A stretch of 11,786 bases of DNA from an uncultured Eubacteriales bacterium (GTDB lineage: Bacteria > Bacillota > Clostridia > Oscillospirales > Acutalibacteraceae). Position 1 is the first letter of the stretch. Each line of letters begins with the position of its first letter. A model generated the notes under the pieces. It did not search any database, was not told the origin of the DNA, and saw nothing but the letters and a program-made list of their open reading frames with translations. Positions 1 through 5,802 of the stretch are shown piece by piece. A program made the position numbers and the translations under genes. The DNA lies in assembly GCA_934501135.1 (NCBI GenBank), contig CAKSUE010000005.1, positions 1 to 11,786 of the forward strand, in the 5' to 3' direction.

Positions 1-1171
1 TATACCCTATTTTTGTATATTTTAGGCTTTCCAAAGCTTTTTGTATCATTTCGTCCCAATTAACATTATGTTCCGCACTCTTCACAAATTTAAGTTTTGG
101 CCTTGTCCTTGGGTGTTTTGGTGTAAACACTGTACAACAATCTTCAAATGGTTGTATTGATATATCAAATGTATCTATTTTTCTAGATATTCTAACTATC
201 TCGTCTTTATCCATGCCTATTAAAGGTCTGAATACTGGCATACTTACAACATCATCAGTACAAGCTATTGCCCCAATTGTTTGGCTTGCAACTTGCCCTA
301 AACTTTCGCCAGTAATCAGCGCCTGACACTTCTGACTTTCTGCAATAGTCTGTGCAATCCGCATCATTAATCTTCTCATTATAATTGTAAATAATTCTTC
401 TGGACAATTTTTTTGAATTTGTTCCTGAATCTCTGTAAAAGGAACCGTAATCATAACCATTTTACCGCTATATTCAGATACTTTTTTAAGTAAATCCTCA
501 ACTTTCTGTTCTGCCCTTTCGCTTGTGTATGGAGGGCTTGCAAAATGTATAGCAGTAAGTTCAATTCCCCTTTTAGCCATCATCCATGCTGCAACAGGGC
601 TATCTATTCCACCAGAAATCAATATTGCCGCCTTGCCTCCTGTTCCAACAGGCAAACCTCCTGCACCGGCCTTAACCCCCGAATGTATATACGCTCCTTC
701 TTCACGTATCTCAACAGTTACTATAACATCTGGATTGTGAACATCTACTTCTAGGTTATCAAAGTTTTCATATAAAAATCCACCTAACTCTCTTGAAATT
801 TCAGGAGATTTAAGTTGAAATTTCTTATCTGCCCTTTTCGATTCAACCTTAAAGCTTTGTACATATTGTAGCTCATCTTTTAAATATTCCAATGCATATT
901 TTTTTATATCTTCTATATTTTTAGGAGATACACACGCTCTAGAGAATGCCGCAATACCAAACACTTTACCTATCTTTTCACAAGCTTCGTCTAAATCAAC
1001 ATCATCTGATTTCGGCAAAAGATAAATTGTTGACTGAGCGCTTCTTATTTCAAACTCACCAATAGATTTAATTGCCCTTCTTATATTTTTAACCAAAACA
1101 TCTTCAAAGGTTCTTCTATTAAGTCCCTTTAAAACCGATTCTCCTATCTTAACAAGTATAACTTCTTTCAT
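1..1171 (-). CDS. thiI: tRNA 4-thiouridine sulfurtransferase ThiI (3' end cut by window edge)
   Basis: ThiI activates uridine 8 of tRNA by adenylation and inserts sulfur to make 4-thiouridine; many homologues also supply sulfur for the thiamine thiazole. Reading leftward from the ATG at 1171-1169, 390 codons are open with no stop before the edge. The N-terminal part (about residues 1-165) fits the ferredoxin-like and THUMP domains. A PP-loop ATP-binding motif, SGGIDSPVA, lies near residue 186, and a later stretch reads PFEDCCTVFTPKHP, typical of the C-terminal part of rhodanese-free ThiI proteins. The usual length without rhodanese is about 390-400 residues, so only a few residues should be missing. 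The start overlaps the stop of the upstream cysteine desulfurase gene as ATGA, which implies translational coupling and a dedicated sulfur donor, as described for NifZ-ThiI in Bacillus subtilis. Family assignment is secure; a role in thiamine synthesis is inference. Confidence 0.95.
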   Translation of the reverse strand, partial: MKEVILVKIGESVLKGLNRRTFEDVLVKNIRRAIKSIGEFEIRSAQSTIYLLPKSDDVDLDEACEKIGKVFGIAAFSRACVSPKNIEDIKKYALEYLKDELQYVQSFKVESKRADKKFQLKSPEISRELGGFLYENFDNLEVDVHNPDVIVTVEIREEGAYIHSGVKAGAGGLPVGTGGKAAILISGGIDSPVAAWMMAKRGIELTAIHFASPPYTSERAEQKVEDLLKKVSEYSGKMVMITVPFTEIQEQIQKNCPEELFTIIMRRLMMRIAQTIAESQKCQALITGESLGQVASQTIGAIACTDDVVSMPVFRPLIGMDKDEIVRISRKIDTFDISIQPFEDCCTVFTPKHPRTRPKLKFVKSAEHNVNWDEMIQKALESLKYTKIGY

Positions 1172-2310
1172 TTTCTTCCTCGCTTTGCTAAATTTTTTAT
1201 TCCCAATTTTAATCCATCTACTAACGCGTCGACATCTGCTTTATCATTGTATCTTGAAAAGCTAACACGTATAGACGAATCTATAATATCATCATTCAAT
1301 CCCATACTAGACAAAACATGGCTCTTTTTGCCCTTAGAACAAGCCGAACCACTTGAAACATATATATTCAATGACGAAAGGTGGTGAAGCATTGTTTCTG
1401 ACCTTATACCATTAACAGAAAAGTTAATAATATAAGGTAAGGCCTCAGCCGGAGAGTTAATTATTACTCCATTCAAATAATTAAGCTTTTCTCTTAAATA
1501 TAAATTAAGTTCTGAAATATATCTATATTCATCTTTAATATTGGGTAAAGCCTCAACAGCCGACCCAAAACCTGCAATTAACATAGAAGATTCTGTTCCC
1601 GGCCTTATAGCTTTTTCTTGCCCTCCGCCAAACATAATAGGCAAAATTCTCGCTTTTTTAGATACAAACAAAGCCCCTACACCCTTTGGCCCATGAATCT
1701 TATGCGATGAAATAGTAAGAAGATCTGCACCTATTTTTTGAACTTTAAACGGGATCTTACCAAAAGCCTGAACTGCATCTATATGAACAAATGCTTGAGA
1801 TTTTTTTATTGAAGCTACCCTCTTTATATTAAAAACATTTTGTATAGTGCCAACCTCGTTATTAACTAACATCATGCTAACCAAAATTGTATTGCTGTCA
1901 ATCGCATTACAAATTTTTTCTTCATTAACTAACCCATTTTGATCTGGTTCTATAAATACCGTTTCAAGTCCTAACCTTTCGGCCTCTTTAAAGGCCTCTA
2001 TAACAGACGGATGTTCAATTGAGGTTGTAATTATTTTGTTTCCTCTTCTTTTTAAGGCTTTTATTGCTCCCAAAATGGCAAGATTATTTGCTTCTGTTCC
2101 ACCAGACGTAAAATATATTTCTGAAATATCACCGCCTAGATAATCTGCACTTATTTGCCTTGCTAAATTAATTTCTTTTTCTGCCTCAATACCTTTAGTG
2201 TGCAAAGATGATGGATTTCCATATTTCAATGTTAACATCTCTATAACTTTTTCTGCCGCTTCGGGGCAAACTTTTGTTGTTGCACTGTTATCCAAATACA
2301 CCTCTTTCAT
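1168..2310 (-). CDS. nifS: cysteine desulfurase, NifS/IscS family
   Basis: This is a PLP-dependent enzyme that takes sulfur from L-cysteine, leaving alanine and an enzyme persulfide. The 380-residue length is normal for the family. Key residues are visible: the PLP lysine K204 in SSHKIHGPKG, the ring-stacking H100 in EHPSV, D178 and Q181 in HIDAVQ, and the persulfide-forming C324 in SSGSACSKG. The N-terminus YLDNSATT is also typical. A purine-rich AGGGGG lies six bases before the ATG. The stop codon overlaps the thiI start by four bases, so thiI is the probable main acceptor, as with NifZ in Bacillus. No iscU or iscR-like gene is next to it within the window, which argues against a general Fe-S role, although that remains possible. 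The symbol denotes the family; it does not imply nitrogen fixation. Confidence 0.95.
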   Translation of the reverse strand: MKEVYLDNSATTKVCPEAAEKVIEMLTLKYGNPSSLHTKGIEAEKEINLARQISADYLGGDISEIYFTSGGTEANNLAILGAIKALKRRGNKIITTSIEHPSVIEAFKEAERLGLETVFIEPDQNGLVNEEKICNAIDSNTILVSMMLVNNEVGTIQNVFNIKRVASIKKSQAFVHIDAVQAFGKIPFKVQKIGADLLTISSHKIHGPKGVGALFVSKKARILPIMFGGGQEKAIRPGTESSMLIAGFGSAVEALPNIKDEYRYISELNLYLREKLNYLNGVIINSPAEALPYIINFSVNGIRSETMLHHLSSLNIYVSSGSACSKGKKSHVLSSMGLNDDIIDSSIRVSFSRYNDKADVDALVDGLKLGIKNLAKRGRK

Positions 2311-2330
2311 ATTAGCCCCCTAACAAATAA

Positions 2331-2345
2331 ATTATATTTATTATA
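2331..2345 (-). promoter_or_regulatory. candidate -10 boxes for nifS-thiI
   Basis: On the minus strand two TATAAT hexamers occur, at 2345-2340 and 2336-2331, 21 to 35 bases before the nifS start. Neither has a good -35 at the right distance; TTTAAA lies about 17 bases upstream of the first. In AT-rich DNA such hexamers also occur by chance, so this is a weak call. Confidence 0.35.
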
Positions 2346-2402
2346 CATTACATACATTAATTTTTAAAGGTAGATTTACAAATTAAATTTCTGCTGCATA
2401 AT

Positions 2403-2441
2403 TGCTATAGATATTAGGAAAAATAATTCCATATCATAGCA
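2403..2441 (+). promoter_or_regulatory. hairpin just before the ypeB ribosome binding site
   Basis: The bases TGCTAT, GATAT and GGAA (2403-2420) pair with TTCC, ATATC and ATAGCA (2427-2441) around a six-base loop AAATAA, giving about 15 pairs interrupted by a one-base and a two-base bulge. The structure ends three bases before the strong ribosome binding site GGAGG (2444-2448), which sits seven bases before the ypeB ATG. No T-run follows, so it is not a terminator. It may be a 5' stabilising stem or a translational control element. Function is not shown. Confidence 0.45.
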
Positions 2442-2455
2442 GCGGAGGAAACAGC

Positions 2456-3814
2456 ATGAATAAAAATATAACGACGCGTACATTGGTTCGTATTACCAGC
2501 TTTACTATATCAGCATTTATAGTTTTAGGAGGTTTTGCAGTTGCAGGATATAACACAGCGAATTACTATAAAGACACCCTTGAATACACATACGAACGAG
2601 CATTAGACGAATTATCAAACCATATTTCTAACATTGAATCAACGCTTACAAAGGGAATGTATGCCAATACAAAGCCACAACAATTCAGTTTATCTGCAAA
2701 ACTTTTAAGCCAATCAGACAGTGCCAAAGCTTCCCTATCTCAACTACCTCTTTCAGATGTTGATCTTTCAAACATCAACAAGTTTGTTGCTCAGGTTGGT
2801 GACTTCAGTTCTTATATATCTAAAAAAATATCAAGGGATGAAACTCTCAGCCTTGAAGACATAGAAAATCTTAGAGTTTTATGCCAGTATGCAAGAACAG
2901 TCAACACAGATCTTCAGGATATTACTGCACGATATTCAGGCGGAGATATAAATATTGTTCAAACTAAAAATTTAATACAAAATCTCTCTGGAGACACACA
3001 AAACCAAGAAATTCCATTTATAAATTCAGGTTTTCACAATATGAATGAAGGCTTTACCGATTTTCCTACTATGATATATGACGGACCTTTTTCCGACCAT
3101 ATAACACAAATAGAACCTAAATTTTTAAAGGATAAGTTAGAGATTTCACAAGATGAAGCTATAGATAAAGTATGTAGTTTTTTAGGAGTTGAAAAATCAC
3201 GTGTTTCAATAACCGGTGAGACAAACGGAAACCTAAAAACCTATAATCTAGCTGTAAACGACATAAACATCAGTATTACAAAACAGGGTGGATATATAAA
3301 CTCAATTATTAATCCCAGAATAATTGCGAACTCTACAATTGGATTTGATACAGCTTCAAATAATGCAAAAGAATTTCTTGCCAATCATAACATAAATGAT
3401 ATGTCTGAAAGCTACTATGTTATATCCAATGGAATTTGTACTATAAATTTTGCATACAAAAAAAATGATATAACATACTACCCTGATCTAATAAAGGTTG
3501 GTGTAGCATTAGATACAGGGGAAATTATATCATTAAACTCAACAGGATATCTTATGAATCATACAGAAAGAAATTTTGATCTAAATATTATTGATCCCAT
3601 AACCGCTCAAAATAATGTTAGTCCTCTCCTAAACGTAGAATCGGTTAACCTTGCTTGTATACCTACAAGAGAATTAAATGAAGTTTTATGTTATGAATTC
3701 AACTGCACATCTGCAGAGGGGCAAAACGTAATAGTGTATATAAACTCAAAAACAGGATTAGAAGAAAATATATTGATTCTTTTGAAATATGATAACGGTG
3801 TTCTAGCAATATAA
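2456..3814 (+). CDS. ypeB: spore germination protein YpeB
   Basis: YpeB is made in the forespore and is needed for the cortex-lytic enzyme SleB to assemble or remain stable in the spore; each protein protects the other. The 452-residue product has one N-terminal membrane helix (about residues 12-33), then a helical YpeB N-terminal domain, the family signature YDGPFSDH at 208-215, and C-terminal repeats resembling PepSY domains from about 230 to 450 (the first begins near EISQDEAIDKV). The length matches the family. The ATG is fixed by GGAGG seven bases upstream. In Bacillus ypeB follows sleB in one operon; here the upstream gene is the divergent nifS, so sleB is not adjacent. I found no convincing sigma-G promoter in the 145-base gap upstream. 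Family call is firm; a partner SleB elsewhere is inferred. Confidence 0.93.
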   Translation: MNKNITTRTLVRITSFTISAFIVLGGFAVAGYNTANYYKDTLEYTYERALDELSNHISNIESTLTKGMYANTKPQQFSLSAKLLSQSDSAKASLSQLPLSDVDLSNINKFVAQVGDFSSYISKKISRDETLSLEDIENLRVLCQYARTVNTDLQDITARYSGGDINIVQTKNLIQNLSGDTQNQEIPFINSGFHNMNEGFTDFPTMIYDGPFSDHITQIEPKFLKDKLEISQDEAIDKVCSFLGVEKSRVSITGETNGNLKTYNLAVNDINISITKQGGYINSIINPRIIANSTIGFDTASNNAKEFLANHNINDMSESYYVISNGICTINFAYKKNDITYYPDLIKVGVALDTGEIISLNSTGYLMNHTERNFDLNIIDPITAQNNVSPLLNVESVNLACIPTRELNEVLCYEFNCTSAEGQNVIVYINSKTGLEENILILLKYDNGVLAI

Positions 3815-3815
3815 A

Positions 3816-4214
3816 TTAAGCTTTACTGTTTTTATTTTGCGCTTTATATAGTTCTGCAAAAAGAAAAGTTAGTAATCCACAAACAAATATTCCCAAAAAA
3901 TCCCTCCACGAAAATGTATGAACAGGGAATAGAAAAAGCCGTTTTACAAAAGAATAAAATTGAGCAGTACCCAGGCTTATAAATAATATTTGAAGACTAA
4001 TATATTTCTTAGATGCAAAGTTTAAAATTACAGATGTTATAAATATATAAGTCCAAACAGCATTAGCAAATTCACCTAAATATGTAAGTTGATTGATAAC
4101 TACCATGAATGATGCAAAATAAGCAATATAATCAGATATTTTCATTAAAAACCTGAAAAAATCAAATTCACCTAAAAATTCTTCAATACTATCGCAAACC
4201 TTCTCAATTCTCAT
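3816..4214 (-). CDS. small membrane protein of unknown function, four predicted helices
   Basis: I do not recognise this 132-residue protein. A charged N-terminal segment (MRIEKVCDSIEEFLGEFDFF) is followed by four hydrophobic stretches at about residues 28-46, 51-67, 72-90 and 105-122, and a short polar tail KAQNKNSKA. An in-frame ATG pair at 4223 and 4220 touches or directly follows the ribosome binding site AAAGGA, whereas the ATG at 4214-4212 lies eight bases after it, so I choose 4214. The stop is one base from the ypeB stop on the other strand, so the two transcripts must overlap unless terminated inside genes. It shares a divergent intergenic region with the rubredoxin-fprA operon. No catalytic motif is visible. 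An integral membrane location is likely; the function is unknown. Confidence 0.7.
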   Translation of the reverse strand: MRIEKVCDSIEEFLGEFDFFRFLMKISDYIAYFASFMVVINQLTYLGEFANAVWTYIFITSVILNFASKKYISLQILFISLGTAQFYSFVKRLFLFPVHTFSWRDFLGIFVCGLLTFLFAELYKAQNKNSKA

Positions 4215-4243
4215 TAGCATCATCCTTTAGAAATAATATCATT

Positions 4244-4260
4244 ATGTTATCATATAACGT
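4244..4260. promoter_or_regulatory. 17-bp near-palindrome, candidate operator
   Basis: The two seven-base arms ATGTTAT and ATAACGT flank a CAT centre and match in six of seven positions as an inverted repeat. The site lies between the divergent small membrane protein gene and the rubredoxin-fprA operon. A weak minus-strand promoter (TTGAAA, 17 bases, TAACAT) would overlap it. Its size suits a dimeric regulator, but it does not closely match the PerR consensus and no regulator can be named. Confidence 0.3.
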
Positions 4261-4289
4261 TACTATTTTCAATTATGCTTAATCTAAAA

Positions 4290-4318
4290 TTGACAAAACC
4301 TAAAAATTTAATTATCAT
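4290..4318 (+). promoter_or_regulatory. sigma-A-type promoter for rubredoxin-fprA
   Basis: A perfect -35 TTGACA (4290-4295), a 17-base spacer and the -10 TATCAT (4313-4318) precede the rubredoxin gene. The transcript would begin near 4324-4326, inside the purine run GAGAGGAG that serves as ribosome binding site. The leader would thus be only about 12 bases long, which is unusually short. Either initiation occurs there or the real promoter is further upstream. Confidence 0.6.
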
Positions 4319-4336
4319 AGAGAGGAGCATTAATAT

Positions 4337-4507
4337 ATGGAACCTATGGACAATTACGTATGTACCGCCTGCAGCTGGGTATACATGCCGAAACGAGGCG
4401 ATTCTGAAGGATGTATACCTCAAAACACATCATTTGAAGACCTTCCTGATGACTGGCTGTGCCCTATGTGCGGAGTAGGCAAGGAAATGTTCATAAAAGA
4501 AGAATAA
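4337..4507 (+). CDS. rubredoxin
   Basis: Rubredoxin is a small cytoplasmic one-electron carrier with a single iron held by four cysteines. This 56-residue product has both knuckles: C9-T-A-C12 and C42-P-M-C45, followed by GVGK, and the highly conserved stretch [13 protein letters not shown] before the second pair. GAGAGGAG lies nine bases before the ATG. The stop is 13 bases before fprA, so the two are almost certainly cotranscribed, and the rubredoxin is the likely electron donor to the flavodiiron protein, as in Moorella and other anaerobes. Two departures from the usual sequence are visible: SW instead of GY after the first knuckle, and an extra cysteine, C26, where Asn or Gly is common. 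The identity is clear despite the short length. Confidence 0.96.
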   Translation: MEPMDNYVCTACSWVYMPKRGDSEGCIPQNTSFEDLPDDWLCPMCGVGKEMFIKEE

Positions 4508-4520
4508 AGGATTGATTTAA

Positions 4521-5729
4521 ATGGGAATAATAAAAGTATCAGACAACGTTTATTCTGTTGGAGTTATAAATCCATCTCTTAGAGTATTTGATATTATAAT
4601 GGAATCAAAATACGGAACATCGTATAATGCATATTTTATTGCTGGTAAAAAGAATGTTTTAGTAGAGACTGTTCATGAAGATTACTTTGATGAATACATT
4701 TATAATGTTAGTTGTCTTGTTGATATATCTGATATAGACTATATTGTAATGAACCATACTGAACTAGATCATTCTGGAAGTTTAATAAAACTTTTAAAAA
4801 TAAATCCTAATATAACAGTGGTATGCACAGCTGCTGCCGAAAAATATTTAAAATCTATAATAAATATGGATTTTAAGTGCAAAACAGTTAAGCATAAAGA
4901 AAAAATAGAAATTGGACCAAATTCTAATATAGAATTTATTGTAGCACCGCTTCTTCATTGGCCAGATTCTATGATGACTTACCTTGAAAGCGATAATATT
5001 TTATTTTCATGCGATTTCCTAGGAGCACATTTCTGCGAACCTTCAATGTTAGAAGAAAATATTCATTATAAAAAAGAATACATGAATGAGTTCAAATATT
5101 ATTATAATTGTATTTTTGGACCATTTAAGCCTTATGTTCTTGCAGGACTTGATAAAATTAAAGATTTAGAAATATCTGCTATTTGTCCAAGCCATGGTCC
5201 TATAATTACAAAAGGTATAAGCGACCGCATAAATGATTATAGGAAATGGAGTACAAAAAGCCCAAAACCATATAAATCTTTAGCAATTATATATGCTTCC
5301 GCATATGGATGTACAAAGGAGCTTGCTGAAACTGCTTATAAAACTCTAAGCGAGAAAACTCAAATTAAACCAACTATTTTAGATATTGTGAGCACTCCAA
5401 TGGAAGAGGTTGCTGAAGTAATTGAAAATTGTGATGCCCTTGTTGTTGCATCATGTACTATTAATAGAGATGCACCTAAATTAATTTGGGACGCTCTTTC
5501 AAGAATAGACGCAATAAATTCTAGAACAAAATACGCCGGTGCTATTGGCTCTTACGGATGGAGCGGAGAAGCCGTTGATATGATAAAGAATCGTTTAAGT
5601 ATGTTGAATTTTAAATTTATAGGAGACGGCATAAAAGTATTATTTAAACCTAGAAAAGAAGACCTACAAAAAGTTTCCGAATATATAATGGAAATTGCAA
5701 ATAAATTACAGCAAAACGGATCTAACTAG
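4521..5729 (+). CDS. fprA: flavodiiron protein FprA (A-type), O2/NO reductase
   Basis: The product reduces O2 to water or NO to N2O in the cytoplasm, protecting anaerobes from oxygen or nitrosative stress. It has 402 residues, close to Moorella FprA. The N-terminal metallo-beta-lactamase-like domain (1 to about 250) carries a full set of diiron ligands: H79, E81, D83 and H84 in NHTELDHSG, H146 in LLHWPD, D165 in SCDFLG and H225 in CPSHGP. The C-terminal flavodoxin domain (about 252-398) begins LAIIYASAYGCTKELAE, with the FMN phosphate loop, and has GSYGWSGEAV near 343-352. There is no fused rubredoxin domain; the separate rubredoxin gene 13 bases upstream fills that role. AAAGG ten bases before the ATG serves as ribosome binding site. 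Whether O2 or NO is the main substrate cannot be told from sequence. Confidence 0.96.
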   Translation: MGIIKVSDNVYSVGVINPSLRVFDIIMESKYGTSYNAYFIAGKKNVLVETVHEDYFDEYIYNVSCLVDISDIDYIVMNHTELDHSGSLIKLLKINPNITVVCTAAAEKYLKSIINMDFKCKTVKHKEKIEIGPNSNIEFIVAPLLHWPDSMMTYLESDNILFSCDFLGAHFCEPSMLEENIHYKKEYMNEFKYYYNCIFGPFKPYVLAGLDKIKDLEISAICPSHGPIITKGISDRINDYRKWSTKSPKPYKSLAIIYASAYGCTKELAETAYKTLSEKTQIKPTILDIVSTPMEEVAEVIENCDALVVASCTINRDAPKLIWDALSRIDAINSRTKYAGAIGSYGWSGEAVDMIKNRLSMLNFKFIGDGIKVLFKPRKEDLQKVSEYIMEIANKLQQNGSN

Positions 5730-5743
5730 CTTAGATCCGTTTT
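5713..5743 (+). terminator. hairpin terminator at the end of fprA
   Basis: A perfect 13-base stem, AAAACGGATCTAA (5713-5725) with TTAGATCCGTTTT (5731-5743), encloses a five-base loop that contains the fprA stop codon TAG (5727-5729). The stem therefore overlaps the last codons of fprA. Its T-tract is short (TTTTCT), so readthrough may be handled by the second hairpin downstream. Confidence 0.75.
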
Positions 5744-5751
5744 CTATATAC

Positions 5752-5795
5752 AAAAAGTAGCATTTTTAGATTTGCTTTAAAGAATGCTACTTTTT
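5752..5795. terminator. bidirectional terminator between fprA and the convergent lipoprotein gene
   Basis: AAAAAGTAGCATT (5752-5764) and AATGCTACTTTTT (5783-5795) form a perfect 13-base stem with an 18-base loop. Each strand ends in a run of five T, so it can terminate transcription from fprA rightward and from the lipoprotein gene leftward. It lies eight bases beyond the lipoprotein gene's stop codon. Confidence 0.8.
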
Positions 5796-5802
5796 ATTAT
5801 AC

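Noticed and set aside
525..754. Two plus-strand reading frames of about 70 codons
   Set aside because: They lie opposite the PP-loop region of thiI, have no ribosome binding site and give no recognisable protein; they are shadows of thiI.
2311..2455. Possible sigma-G promoter for ypeB (CATACATTA, TGCATA and CATATCA elements)
   Set aside because: No pair of -35 and -10 elements has the right spacing, and CATATCA would place the start at the ribosome binding site.
4275..4478. 67-codon plus-strand reading frame with several cysteines at its end
   Set aside because: It overlaps the rubredoxin gene in another frame, starts upstream of the likely promoter and has no ribosome binding site; the rubredoxin frame is clearly the real one.
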